Source: Marthasterias glacialis
Lineage: Eukaryota > Echinodermata > Asteroidea > Forcipulatida > Asteriidae
NCBI GenBank assembly: GCA_911728455.2
Contig: OU452229.1
Span: forward strand, 21,602,865 to 21,666,864
DNA length: 64,000 bases
Direction of reading: 5' to 3'
The position numbers and the translations under genes were made by a program. Under the pieces are notes generated by a model, which was given only the letters and a program-made list of their open reading frames with translations, was not told the origin of the DNA and did no database searches. The first letter of the stretch is position 1. Each line of letters begins with the position of its first letter. Positions 1 to 12,800 of this stretch are shown here, one piece after another.

Positions 1-440
1 TATTGCAAAATTTATATGTATATATATATATATAAATATATATACAAATATATATATGAGTAGATAATCCTGTCCTTTTATGTCAGCCGCATTACCCACC
101 ATGCAGCTTTCCTCCTTTGTTCACTAATCTCCTTTTTGTACTGACCGACCACTGGACATCCTATTGTCCACACTGCTGTATTTTGATTGGTCATCAACAT
201 CTCTTTGTCTGTATTTAATTAACTTTGATTGGTTATCTTTTCCCCGCCTATTTTGGATACTCCCCATCTATTTTAATCCCAAGGTTTTTCTATAAATGGA
301 TCTGTTTTTATGTTTGTGCTTGTTTTTGCCTCTGACGAAGGTCCGGTTTGGATCGAAAGCTAAGGCCATCAACCCTACTAGTTTTATATATATAAATATA
401 TATATATTTTACTTTCAAGCGCAACGGTTTAAACCATTAG
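1..440 (+). repeat. Retroelement 3' tail remnant in TA microsatellite
   Basis: About 350 bases of unique-looking sequence lie between two (TA)n tracts (roughly 15-57 and 384-410). Near its 3' end is CTGACGA, a short hairpin (GGTCC/GGATC around GGTTT) and GAAA at 332-358. This arrangement recurs at the 3' ends of many invertebrate retroelements and resembles a hammerhead ribozyme core. No reverse transcriptase reading frame is present, so this is only a tail. The family assignment is inference. Confidence 0.35.
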
Positions 441-793
441 TTATAAGAGACGAATGTTGTTGTTTTTAGTCAACCCGCGCAAAAAGTGTTGCCCCCGCGT
501 CGAAAATAATTCATTAGTTTCCCACAAAGGCTTAGAAATGCGACAAAAGACCATCTGTAATGACTGTTTTGCTTCAACGAGAGGTTATATTTTATGCATA
601 ATTCATTCGTTTTATTTTAAACCAAGAAGAGCTTTAATATGAGAAAACATATGGTAAAGACACAAGCTGAAACTGTTAGAAAAGGATGAACAATTGTGTT
701 TCGGCTATTTTAAGTATTTTGTATTTCATAGATAAAATTGAAAACAATCAACGTCAATTTGCATTTGAACTTTAAGATGCAAATTACATGTAC

Positions 794-932
794 ACTGGGC
801 ATAATTTCACAAAGCACCAAGATTCATCTTAATATCACCATGGTGATTTGTGTGGTGACATCACACTTCTGCTTAGCAATTAAGATTGATACACATCTTA
901 AGATCAACGCTCTTTGTGACATCCAGCCCTAG
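794..932. repeat. Short palindromic element, STTTCACAAAG type
   Basis: The left end (GGCATAATTTCACAAAGCAC) and the right end (GCTCTTTGTGACATCCAGCC) are imperfect inverted repeats, and the inner arms share CATCTTAA/TTAAGATG. The centre carries a CACCATGGTG palindrome. It resembles the larger element at 11723-12007 and is probably a diverged MITE of the same type. Confidence 0.45.
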
Positions 933-2735
933 AATGGTAGCTAAACATAAACAATTAGTTCCAATCCGAAAGCTCACTTGTTTTACAAAGCTTAACCACC
1001 AGCTACCCTCTAGAGAAAAAAATTACACTGTCTAAAGTTTAAAAAAAAATATATATAAATAAAAAATAGCACATGAAGATCAAATCAATTAAATAAAAAA
1101 ATGGTTTATTAAGAAACGTGATTAGCAGTAAAGAACTGAATTGCTCATGTTAAACAGCAATCATTTGCAAAATAGAATACACCAGACTGACAAAAAGATA
1201 AGAAGTAAACGATAGAAACCAGAAATAGTGTTATGTACATAATCTAAAAACAAATTGAAAAAAACATGTCTTGTTTAAAGCCACAAGGCTTAACTTTGAA
1301 AATTACACCCCCAAAAATAAACAAAACAATAAAAGTTGATTTAAAAGCGTCTAGCAGACTGACAAGGTTTGTGATTGCACTTTGGTAACGTCAAATTCGA
1401 CTTTTTAAAATGCTCATAAACACACAAAAATTATCCATTGTTTGTTTCAAAATCCGAGACAAAACATCATGCCTGTGTTTCCGTTGTTTCGGCTTTCACG
1501 TGAAGAAAAAATTGAATGAAACTTTCACAGGTGGTTTGCCCGGCGTGTTGACTGAAAGCTTAGAGGACTGAAATGAAGTCACCCCTCTCCCCCCAAAAAA
1601 TTCCATCTGTGTCAATAACGCTGTGCCAGTGCCGCTTCCCGCTCACTAAAATCGATCGCCCACTGTCTAGCGTCAACAAATACCGGTATTTCAGACCGTA
1701 AAGGGGCAAAAATAAAACCGCAATCGGTTAGTGACCGTAATTGTTAACAAACCATGTTACTGTTAACAAACGTAAACCCATACATTTTTGTCTTGCCACC
1801 CTCTCCATCACTAATTCGTCCTCAACTCCGTAGCCTGGATAAGCTGCCTGGTTTTTTTGTTTGTCTTTTTTTACTTTTTTTCTTACTCTCTCTCTCTCTC
1901 TCCATCTTGTTTCAAAAACAATCAATATTGCATTTTTCCCTGATACTAAATCATAGCTACGCCTGTCAACCGTTAATAACATTTCACGACGACCCGTCAA
2001 GGCCAAAATCCCGAGCACCTCAGCATCCAGCCGATATCTTTGCAATTTATTTTTTACCTTTTAGGTCGACAATTCAAGGTAGGCACGGGCAAGACGATGT
2101 TAAATGTAGCGAAAACACACTCACAAAGGAGGTTGAGAAGTTGTGGTGGGGAATAGTTCCACACGACCTTGTCGTGTGCCTTTTTAAATTGCATTGGGTT
2201 TTAAATTGAAGCTTTCTCAATTTAAATCCGTGAAAGGTCTTGGCGATTGATATCCAGCCACAATTGAGATACCTCCGCCATTTTGTCTTGTGCCTCGCTG
2301 CCTTATAAAAGGGTGACGTGGCGCAAATTACACGTTGGGTTTTTTGCTGATGGAGGGACAAATACTTTATGATTTACGGGGGCGGAATGCTCAAGGATTT
2401 TAGGGAAGACCGACTGTAATTAACCGCGAACACAGCCACTTCGCCACGCGGAGAAGAGTGTATTAAAATTTACCTCTTGCCCTAAACTGGAAAAGGTTTT
2501 TATATATCTTGGGAAGAAAACTGTATTTTATCGTAAGTTCATTAGACAGAAATAGAGAACTAAAAAGAAAGAACAAAATGTTTTTGTTGTTTTTTTTTAC
2601 TTGGGTCAAAGCCACATTATTATATACTTCATTTAAAAAACAGAGGGGGTTTTAATTTCGATTTATAAGAACGAGCTCAACAATGGTACCCCAACATGCT
2701 CGAATCAATTTAATTTGAAAAGTGGATTATTGCAT
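933..2735. other. AT-rich stretch without a supported gene
   Basis: Overlapping short reading frames at 1728-2361 occur on both strands, but they have no family motif and run through T-rich and CT-rich tracts. The only structured signal is a TATA-like site near 2304 with a CRE-like TGACGTGG just downstream, listed separately. Nothing else stands out. Confidence 0.4.
2303..2540 (+). promoter_or_regulatory. Possible TATA promoter and non-coding first exon
   Basis: CTTATAAAAG lies at about 2303-2312 and is followed directly by GTGACGTGG, a CRE-like site. A GTAAGT donor lies at 2533. If transcribed, this would give a first exon of about 200 bases without a long reading frame. It is the best upstream candidate for the start of the granin-like gene, whose first exon is missing, but the link is speculative: the distance is 7 kb and no signal-peptide exon was found between them. 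Confidence 0.2.
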
Positions 2736-2841
2736 ATCTTATTCAAACAGTGAGCATAGCAGATAGTACCTTATCTTGATTCAAAGAGAGTAACCGTGTG
2801 TCGTAATGCAGGTATGCTATCATAGCCAGTGCTGTACACTG

Positions 2842-3093
2842 GGGACCAGATTAGCTCAGTGGTTCCCCCCCCCCCCTGCCTTTCACCTCTGTGGACCCCG
2901 GTTCGAAACCAACCTCAGATGGAGCCTTGCATGTGGATTGGGTTTTCAGCCCCTACCTGATTGCGTGGGTGTTCCCCATTTGGGATTTTCCTCCCACATC
3001 TAAGACTGAACATTTCTTCTCAATTCCTATTCATCCTGTTGCTGATGCCAATTGTGCTGTTGGATGTGAACTAAAATTATTAAATATAAATAA
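2842..3093 (+). mobile_element. tRNA-derived SINE, family A
   Basis: A box-A-like stretch (TTAGCTCAGTGG) and a box-B-like stretch (GGTTCGAAACC) form an internal RNA polymerase III promoter, split by a C homopolymer. The body runs through TTGCATGTGGATTGGGTTTT and CCTCCCACATCTAA to an A/T-rich tail. A second copy lies inverted at 58018-58223 and shares the body from TCACCTCTGTGGACCCC to CCCACATCTAA. Confidence 0.65.
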
Positions 3094-3296
3094 ATAATGA
3101 TTCAAAGATGCATACTTGAAGCAAATAGCACCTTTGTGGAACAAGAATAAGCCGCAGATTCAGATGGTTGGTTGGCAATCAAAACCAATAATATAACCTC
3201 TATTCTAAAAGAGAGTCACCACACTCGAAAGAAGAAGGCCCCTTTCTTATTCAACTAAACAGGGAGTTGTGATACAGAAGAAGCAGGTTTGCAATA

Positions 3297-3501
3297 TATA
3301 TATATAGATATAGATATAGATATAGATATAGATATAGATATAGATATAGATATAGATATAGATATAGATATAGATATAGATATAGATATAGATATAGATA
3401 TAGATATAGATATAGATATAGATATAGATATAGATATAGATATAGATATAGATATAGATATAGATATAGATATAGATATAGATATATATAAATATAGATA
3501 T

Positions 3502-3538
<37 letters not shown>

Positions 3539-3547
3539 TATATATAT
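3297..3547 (+). repeat. (GATATA)n microsatellite
   Basis: About 190 bases of uninterrupted ATAGAT/GATATA hexamers are followed by a (TA)n tract. The long reading frames here on both strands (Ile-Asp, Tyr-Leu or Ile-Ser dipeptides) are translations of the repeat and not genes. Confidence 0.95.
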
Positions 3548-3920
3548 ATGTATAAACATTACGTAGCTTATCTTGATTCAAAGAGAGTAAAGCTTACCCG
3601 AAGCGACTGTACCCCGTCTTCATTGAAACAGAATAAACGTACCAACTTTGCCACCAATAAAAAAAAATGTTGTACTTTATCTTGATTCAAAGAGATTAAG
3701 CACACCTGAAGCAGATTTTGCTTTATTTTGTATTCAAAGGAGTCAACGTAAAACATATGCGTGTTTGCCAACATAAACACACTGTATCTTATCTTGATTT
3801 AAACAGTGTAAGCGCATCAAAGACGCAGAAGGTTTGGCCAACAATTAAAAACAAAAAGTAAGTGTATCCGAAGCAGATTGTATCTTATGTTGATTCAAAC
3901 AGAATACACTCACCAGAGCT

Positions 3921-6820
3921 CTGGGTTTGCCAGCCCCTTAAAATGCTTTGCTCATATCTCGAGTCGACAAGAGCAAGCGCACCAGACGCAGCGGGTTTAT
4001 ATTTATCGTGGCTCGGTAGCCCAGCGGTTAATATTATGTATCTAGACCAAAGGCAGTAAGGTAAATATCCCCTTTTTTTCCTTTTCCAAACTTCGTGGGA
4101 GTAATCAAATGCCCGCCCTATCACCCGTGAATATCGATGTACATTCTGCTAATGGTTTGCAATATTGCAATTAAAGGGGAGGTTATCTTGATGTTTTTTT
4201 TTTTTTTTTTTGGTTTTTTTTTTTTTGCGGGGGGGGGTTTGGTCTATTTGTCTTATTTTTGTCTATTCCAAACAATAAATTCTCTCGAAGTCTATTCAAC
4301 TGTAATCGATGAGTTTATGATAACTCTTCACCCATGATGAAAACAGCGTAGTCGTTTACTTATACAATATTTTCTGTCCCTTTTTGGGGGGGGGGGGGTA
4401 TTATTACTATTATTATTATTACTATTATTATTGTGTTCACGATCTTAAAATCTCGCGGGATGATAGGTTTAAAAAAACGAGAATTCTTTCAAATGGCTTG
4501 TTCTAAAGGGCTATCGTAAGACTTGCGTAATGCGCGGTGGAATTTGTAGATAAAAGAAGAGGGTGTGGGGTCGAGGTTGGGGTATTGGTGTTGCTATGTG
4601 GAGTGGGGCCTGGGTTTGATGGGGGTTCAAAAGTGGTGCAGTGGTTCGTCTTGGGCTGGAGTCATTTCGGGTCAATGTAACATTAAAAAACGAAACTCCT
4701 GCCAATCTATTTTGGTTCTCAATATTATGCCTTTAAATTGTCTTTAAAAAAGGCAGATACTCCTTTAAGATGTTCCACACAATAAGATTCAAAACAAGTA
4801 GGAACTGTAATTATTTCAAGAGTGTTTTATGGGCATGACGAATCTAATGCACTCAGGTCACACAGCAAGCAATGAAATGCAGACGTGAACTACCGAGACA
4901 CTTAAACCGATGCTCGTTTTTTTGTTTTCTTTCTTTTTCTTTTTTTCATCTTCTTCTTCTTCTTCTTTTTCTTTCTGTCTTTCTTTCTTTCTCTCTTTCT
5001 GTCACTGATGACATTTTTCTAGAACAGCACTGTCGGATATTTTGCTAAAAATAGAACGGAGTCGAGACAAGTTCTGAACACGTTGTGATGACAGCAGACT
5101 CGATGCTTCGTCGTCAGTTAAAGTGAATTGTAGTCTGAAATAAAATAAAATAGTTACATTTCGATTGCTGTTTAATTATTTCAGCACTGTATCTATTGTT
5201 GTGGACTTACCGGTACAACAAATAATATCCAAACAGTATGTATATAAATATGCAAAGTATACATTTAAAATTATAAACATCAATGAAACCCCAACAAACG
5301 CACACATTAAAAAGACAAACCAAAAAATGTATAAAATAATTACACAAAGAATTTTCTACAGAAGTGTCTTATTGTTATGAGAATTCTTTTATATTTTGTG
5401 CTGATAATGATTTTTTGTTGTAATTCTTGTTTTTATGCCGTTGGACAGAATCAAATAAACTTTCGCAGATAAGAGTATAATTGTTTCGATGAAAATGACA
5501 CTGTACCGTGTTTTCATCGTCTTTATCGAATCAATATCTAATACTGATAAAAATAGCCTCAAACTAATCAAATTATTTTAGTTGGGGGGACATCTTTGAA
5601 GATATTTTTACTGAAATAAAAATCACTAAATTCCCATTTCATGTTGTTGTGGACTAAGTGAAACTATCACTGTCACATGTAGCAACGACGTGTTAAAGTG
5701 ATAGGGTTGGCTGTTGGTGAGTACTTGCACAAAGTAATCAGTTGTGTACAGACACCCGTGTCTTTGTGTCGCGTGGGTGGGTTTGTGGTGATCTTCGTGA
5801 TTGTGTTCACCGTGCGCACCTTGACGGAAAATGAGCAGAGCTAAATTATTGATTTCGCGAAGTGCTCTTGCCCGTTGGCCGGCTCGGTAAATAAGGCTTC
5901 TGATTGCATCTCCAACGCAAATGTTATTTTTATGGATGCCCGTTGGGATATTAATAAATAAAAAGAAAATACAACTGTTTGTTTTTTTGTGATGAAAGAT
6001 GATTTCACCGCATTATTTTGAAGCGTATAATTAATGCAATACATTTATTTTGAACCTTGCTTTGTTTGTCTATACGAGAACCCATCAGTATCACGCTAGC
6101 TGCAAGGCGAGTTTAGAATTGGCAACTGATGAAAACAGAAAAATTTTAAACCACGAGGATCGCTGATTACAAAGCTCACAACAATCCTCCAAGGAAATAT
6201 TTTCCAGCCCTGAAATACTGAGAGTGGCGAATCATTTGAAGACATCCGAAAACACAAAATAATGTAGCATTCCTGTATAAAACCACACGATGACCAACCG
6301 GTCAGAAAATACGATTGCGTAGCCTATATAATGTGGGAGGAATCTGTCAAATCAACGAGGCGGTGTCATTGTTTGTTCTCAAATGTATGACTGAATAATT
6401 GGCCTACATTTTGTTCCTAAAAAACAGTTCTGTGGCTTTCATTTCACTCAACTGTTTATCTCGCTTCTTGTCCTCATAATACGTAAACGCTAATTTCTGA
6501 TGACAATTACATTCGTAGTTAAATAAATAACAAACAAATAACATAAATTACAAGAAAGTTTACCATTGTGTTAATTCACGGAGGATAACTCTCACCGACA
6601 CCGTTATGTAAAACTACCTTTAACCAGTCAAGTACAAATTCAAGTCTTGCATAATGTCACGTGCCTTGTCCTTCAAACAAAGGCCAAACGGAAACCTCAG
6701 CCCCCCAACTTCTATCCGCCAAGCAATCACGAAGTTCTTCTAGGTTAAAGCGATTATGCGAGAGCGTCCTCGACGAAACGTGCCACTACTTAGCTTTTCT
6801 GTCGAACTTTTCCCTCCATA
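3921..6820. other. Intergenic, low complexity, no supported gene
   Basis: Contains T and G homopolymers (4190-4240, 4385-4400), an ATT-rich microsatellite (4400-4432), a CT-rich tract (4915-5000) and AT-rich sequence. No reading frame with recognisable content was seen. TGTATAAAAC near 6276 looks TATA-like but has no coding exon after it. Confidence 0.4.
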
Positions 6821-7085
6821 ATGGGGGACTTTTGAGACGTTAGCGGGCGCCCCAGTAACCGGTCCTTTTCTACAGAGAGGTTTCACGTGACGTCACCCGA
6901 GACCTTTTTCTAATGCTACGTGCACAAACAGGCGCTGGAAATCATTCAGCAGACGACGCACCAGCCATTGAGTTTGTACATAGCTGTACCCAACATGGCT
7001 GCGAAACGAACTTTTCCTGGGGTCAAGCAACCTTTTTACAGGACCGTTTACTGGGGCGCCCGCTAACGTCTCAAAAGTCTCCCAT
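6821..7085. mobile_element. Inverted-repeat MITE, family B, copy 1
   Basis: About 265 bases with terminal inverted repeats of about 38 bases. The ends read ATGGGGGACTTTTGAGACGT and, reversed, ATGGGAGACTTTTGAGACGT, continuing into TAGCGGGCGCCCCAGTAA. There is no coding capacity. Inside the left half is CACGTGACGTCAC, an E-box fused to a CRE. Copy 2 is at 48086-48350. The transposase family cannot be named because no clear target-site duplication was seen. Confidence 0.8.
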
Positions 7086-9793
7086 TTCCACGTTTTCTCG
7101 GTATACTTGAAGAATAGAAAGCCACGATCAGCGTGGCTGTAATTAGGAATACACCTTTTGTTATTAAAAATAGAAACCATAATTACTGCACACCGGAGAA
7201 AAAGTTTTTTTTTTTAAATACTCCCTTCAGATCATTGATTTGAGAGACTTTTCTTCACTGTGCCGACAAAGAGATTGATCGTTCCCCCCTTTTGCATTTC
7301 TTAAAGTTATCATTATTGCATGCTCACACAATAGATGGATATAAATATGTTTGTTAAATTTAACATTATCTACACCATTAGTTTCTTTTGCATATGTGAC
7401 GCAACTAAAACAAATGTGCATCCGTAAAATAAGCCAGCCTTTTATTAATTTTTCTTTCCATTTTTTTATTTTTCCTTCTACATTTTTTTTCTTTTCTTCT
7501 CATGGAAAAATCTTGAAACCAAAGTTCGTGCAACATCTCCAAGACTTAACCGAGATATTTGCCCTCATGATATCCTCAAACTCCTCACCTGAAATTACCC
7601 CACCACCCCGCCCTGTCCCCGCCATGAACGGGAGTTTAAAAAAAATATTCATATGTAAAGACATCTCAATTGTAATGCGACAGGAGAGGTTTTTCTACCT
7701 ACTCTAAAAAATAAATTATCAGATTTCTTTCGTTACGGAAAGAAAAAAATGTCAGCGTGTATAAAAAAGATTCTCAGTCCCTTGTCATGTTGTTTACCAC
7801 GCCACGACCACCCACTCCTCGTACATTATAGATAGTGTTTCGCATTCTAATAGCTTGTTGTAGTGATTAATTACTTTGGGTAAGAAAAGAAAAAAGAGAA
7901 AAAGGAAAAAAAGACTCCCCCGTAAATTGTTCATCATCATCGTTCTCTTCGGACGTCAACCCACGTCTCTAGACTCAGATCCTCACTCGCGTCTGATGAT
8001 ACGACAGTAACAGGCATTGATTAATCAATGTCTAGTTGGTTCGCACGGAGCTGTGTGTCCACATTTTGTATCCACATACGAGCTGAATGTCAACTCGTTT
8101 CATGTCAACCGATAAAACTTCACGTCACTTCATGTAGCTTTTTGTTATACTAGGGCCAGTTGAGGGACAGTATTTTACGCAGTTAAAAACCCCTTAAAAT
8201 CTTGACGCGCTATTTTTTTTTCCACGATGTCTTGCTCTGTGGCAACAACAACGATACAGTGCGCTGACCAGGAGATGTGGTTGTTACGAGTTAAATTTTC
8301 AAATGTCCAAGTTCGCATGTGATTCCTTGAAACTTGGCAAAGCATAAACAAACAAACAAACAAACAACCCAACAAACACACAAACACACACCCAGTCCTT
8401 TGTGACTGTGTGGACATTCCTTTGTCATCATACAGTTATGAACAAGAAATCTTTAAAACCACCGCCATTTTTATTACAGAGTGTTTTTGGAGCTGGTTTT
8501 TGGAAGCCCGATCCCTGTAGTATATTACTCGGTTTTGAGCTATTCAATGCTGTACAGAAAATGCTTCCTTTTTTTAGTAAAACGAGAGTATCTCATTCGT
8601 GAAAACACTGTGTGGACATGTTTGTAAGTCGACACAGTGTTTCAAGTTCCTACACAGTGAGGACATCTTTTGTTTATAAGGTCCACACTTCGTATGTGGC
8701 GCTTAAACACAAAACACCCACCCCAACAAACACCCCAACACCCCAAAAAACAACAACAACAAACAAACAAACAAACAAAACAAACAAACAACCCAACTAA
8801 CAATCAACCAACAAACAATATTGCTCCACTCTCCAAAGCGAACCCAAAAAGAATTGAGCACATTTTCTAGATTTTACCGGTACAGGTTCAGTTACTTTAG
8901 TTTCACTAGTTCAATCAAATCGAAGACAAAGACAAATAACAAATATCCTGAGGCAGAGCTTACTCATCGATCCAAGTAAATTGATATTTACCAAATTCAT
9001 TTGATTTGTGGCACGTTCGAGCAGTTACATGCACAGTGTCATCTTTGGATCTGCAAGCTTTGCGAAGCAGCAGCCCCAGCATAAATATCGCCCACACTGA
9101 ATCCCGTTGGGAGAAAAGCAAGTCTTGGGAGAGAAACAAGTTTTTAACAAGTGGATTAAGTATTAAACAGAAAAACAAATATTAAAATTGATTTGTATGC
9201 ATCAGTGAAGTATCCGTGAACTTTTCGTATAATTTCCAGCGGCGAGTGGGAACGGGGGTTATTTCCTTTTAGTGGGGGGGGGGGGGGCAGAGGCCATATT
9301 TTTTGATGTAATGAATTACATGTATCTGGATTTTTGTCATGGGAGGGGCACCTTGGGGCTCTGGATAATTGGGGGGGGGGGGTACGTGCCTCCAGGCTCC
9401 GCCGCTGATCGTTCTGTTGTCAACATTGAAAGCAAAACAAAAATACATTAAAATGTTTAGGCATACATTGATTGAACACAATAGCAGAAAGCAAAGTATA
9501 AATGCATTTAACAAACTTTTTAGAATTATTTTTATGGAGGAGTGACAAATTGTAATGAAATAAAAAAGGTCGTATATCCCTTGATATAATCGCACACTCT
9601 GTGTGACCTTTCGAAGTTTGGGGGCGACGGTTGATCCCCAGCCGCTAAAGACGATAGCTGCAGTGAAATTGGCGGTAAACAAGTTAGCAAAAAGGCGGGA
9701 AACACGTAGGACGGGAACGTATTCGTTTACATGGCCAGAGTCGTATGCTGACACCTTTTAATTGTGTATACCGTACTCTTCTCCCTCTTGCAG
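7086..9793. other. Intergenic, upstream of granin-like gene
   Basis: Holds CAAA/CAAC-type simple repeats (8345-8395, 8720-8815), G homopolymers at 9275-9288 and 9371-9382, and unassigned AT-rich sequence. I searched by eye for a signal-peptide exon ending in phase 0 before GT, which the gene at 9794 needs, and found none that is convincing. Confidence 0.35.
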
Positions 9794-9878
9794 GCGACAG
9801 AAACGCTGGGTGACGAGAGTAAAGAGCCCGTTAAAATCGAAGACGCAGTGGATGAAAAAACCTCTCAAGAAACAAAAG
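9794..9878 (+). CDS. Granin-like gene, first visible exon
   Basis: The acceptor TCTCCCTCTTGCAG precedes it and the donor is GTAAAA. It encodes 28 residues beginning ATETLGDESKEP, rich in Glu, Asp and Lys, and ends in phase 1. It starts in phase 0, so the missing upstream exon must end with a whole codon. The sequence would suit the start of a mature chain just after signal-peptide cleavage. Confidence 0.5.
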
Positions 9879-12800
9879 GTAAAACTATCCTCACTCAGAT
9901 GCAATTAAAAAAAATCACTTTGATAACAATGTGACTTTGATATAATATGATCATTAAACAAAAAAGCAGGGCAGTCGGTACATGTATGTTGAGGCCTTAT
10001 TCTTCGACTTATTTGCCCTTGATCTGTAAACAGAGAGAAATCAAAAACACGTGTCTTGAGAATAAAATTGTATAAAATGTAAATTAAAGAAAATAATATC
10101 TAAACTAATGGAGGGAAAATATGCCGAGTCACTCATTTTGTCCAAAAACAACCATATTTTGGTAAACAAGCTACTAGTTTTGGTCATAATGAGAGAACAT
10201 AAATGGCAGTCGGATTTGGCATCTTTTCCAAATACAGCAAAGAAACCAAACAAAGAATAGGCATACAACAGGGAACTTACACAAGAATATGGAGAGCTCC
10301 GAAACACAAACTACATTTATTCACTCATTGGATGTAAAATAAAAACAGTAGTGTCTTATTCACCAATATAAAGTTATTTTTGAGGTAAAATGAATTCAGA
10401 ACACTTTCCACAGAATGAACAAAAATTGTCACCCACGAGTCTGTTCATGAGATTTTATTCACACGCACTTTGCGGGCCCACGGAAATGTACATGGGGGCC
10501 GCCATCTTGGATTTAAGAGTAAAACGATTGTTACTCAATGTTGTGTCAATAAATACATGATCTAAATACGTGCTTAATGGAAACGAAACACTCTGCACGT
10601 CTTCCCTAATGACCAATAAAATATGGCGATTAACCTGAATGCCTTAAAATGAGGAATTTATATACAAAAATGGGAGAATTACCTGCAAATTAACGAACGT
10701 GATGAAAACCATGTGAGGTCTCTTCGCAGGTGGAATTGTGGGAGCTCCGAGGAACCTGACGTGGAGGGCGCTCCATGGATTTGAATTTGAATATCAAAAG
10801 ACGAGTTATTTTAGGAGATATCGGAGATGTTTGAAATAACTTGAGACCAACGAGGGCATGTTTTACACCCGTTACATAAATATAAGTTACACCCGACCCC
10901 TGCCCCCACCCCCACCCCACCCCCACTTTTTCATCCAGAAACTCGGTTCTCATTTATTGTCTTCTGGTTCGGGCTGAAAGTGTGAATCTCTGGTTGGTTA
11001 AAAACACAACAAAGAGTCACGTCAGTATAATATGTTTTACGAAACGAATTTCAGAAGTCGTGTAAAAAAATCCGCAAAAAACAACAACAAACAAACAAAC
11101 AACCCAACAAACAAACAAACAAACAAAAACATGATAATTCTTTTGAATTGTTTTATCTAAATCTCGTATATGTACGAAAAAGACTCTTGAATCTTGAAAT
11201 ACTGTTTTAAGCAGGGGGATTTTTCCTGTCATACTTTCCCGCGTAATTAAACTAAATTATTTGGTATTTGATATATTTCTGGTATAGAGGGCGCTATTTC
11301 GAATGAAACACCAGAAGAAGTTGAAGGATCTGGAGTTGCGCCAGAGGAGGAAAAAGAGGAGGTAGTTACGCCCAACAAAGAAGTCGTCGACTACAGAGAT
11401 ATACAGGTTGATGACGGAAGCGACGTCATCAATGAAAACAATGAAGTGTCTTACGCAGGTAGGAAAAAAGTATTGATTTGGATTGGGGCAACGCTGTGGG
11501 TAACATTATATTGACTAAATTCATCAGGGGGGTTGTTTAAGAAGTGGTTCTTTTTCTGTTCGACTAAGATGTGTTTGAAAGTTGTTTTGTTTAAACCATC
11601 TTTGAAACTTGGTGCAGTAAACAATCTGATCGTCGTTTGGATTATTTGGTTAAGATTAGGTTAATGATAGTGTTTGGTTTAGAAATTTAGGCTAGAATAA
11701 GGTTCACCGGTTTACAGGACCAGGTGTGGATTTCACAAAGCGCTAGGAATAGTCTTATCTTGAGTTAGAACGAATAACTGTAGTCCTAACTTTATATGAC
11801 TTGTCATAAGTTAGGACTAGTCCTAACTTATGACTAGCTTTGTGAAATCCACCCCAGGGGTGGATTTCACAAAACTAGTCCTTACTATATAGTTCTAGTC
11901 CTAACTTAGGACTTGTCCCAACTTGAGTAGTCATATAAGTTGTGACTAGTTATTTATCCTAAACTCAAGATAAGACTAGTCCTAGCTCTTTGTAAAATCC
12001 ACACCAGGAGAAGTCTCATTATTAGGGTCAGTGGTAAAGTTGGGGCCATAAAATTCACTTGTGAAAAGTATAATATTTCAAAGATCTTGATGTACACAGG
12101 TCATTGTGTTTTCCCCCTAACCTGATAGTCGAGTCAGATTTACCCGTCAGTGTATACGTTGGTGAGCAAAGTAAGTAAATCAGAAGTTCACGTCTTATCA
12201 AAATCTTTATGTGTTTTGTTCTTCCTCTCCAGGTTTATTCGATGATAACTTTGATGATTATCATCTCACAGAGCAAGATGCCAGAGAACTGCTACGAGAA
12301 CTTAGCGATCCGGCGCAGGTGGCGCTATTTATCATGGAGTCAGATGACGTCACCGGTTTCTTGAGGGCAGTGGGCATGCTCCTTGAGCAGGGATTTGTGA
12401 GTCCGCCATCTTGTCATATTTTCCTTTTCTGATTGTAGTAACAAAAAAGTACTTAAAGTTGGAACACCCAGTCACTTTTACATTTGTAAATAAAACCTTC
12501 AATCAGAAATCATGTTTCAGTAGACATTATTTTTTACTGCAAGAGGGCGCCCTTTGGGTAGATCGGGGGTCAAACCATAGAAATAGTGTGGTAAACCAGA
12601 TGCAATTAGACTTCTAATAAAGCAGTTTATATATAAATTTTGATTTTTTTTTTAATTGACAGTTTTACAGTGTATTCAGTGTAAGATATTTGCTTGGAAA
12701 ACGTGTATTTTTAATGTTTCGAAATATTTTTGTACTTTAAAATGAGGTTAGTTAAAACAGCGATCCTGTTGCTGTAGAATGGCTCTGGAATGACAAAGGT

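Larger units (their letters stand above)
2736..3920 (+). repeat. Degenerate tandem array, TTATCTTGATTCAAAGAG unit
   Basis: Copies of TTATCTTGATTCAAAGAG with trailing GAGTAAGC and CCGAAGCAG-like sequence occur near 2771, 3567, 3676, 3788 and 3884. Weaker copies lie near 2738, 3100 and 3719. Spacing between the clear neighbouring copies is about 96-112 bases. The array is interrupted by a SINE (2842-3093) and the GATATA microsatellite. A second array of the same unit is at 52726-53180. Confidence 0.6.

Noticed and set aside
1728..2361. Overlapping frames on both strands
   Set aside because: Pass through CT- and T-rich runs, with no motif, no splice logic and no preferred strand.
2580..2640. 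Signal-like MFLLFFFTWVKA frame
   Set aside because: Translation of a T-rich run with no usable donor; no link to the exon at 9794.
3251..3581. Long minus- and plus-strand frames of alternating Tyr/Leu, Ile/Ser or Ile/Asp
   Set aside because: Direct translations of the GATATA/TA microsatellite.
5831..5890. Signal-peptide exon for the granin-like gene (MSRAKLLISRSALARWPAR)
   Set aside because: Too polar and basic for a signal peptide, and the following GTAAAT is not in the required phase 0.
9269..9754. 161-codon minus-strand frame
   Set aside because: Includes G/C homopolymers and low-complexity sequence; no domain, and it ends close to the granin-like acceptor by chance.
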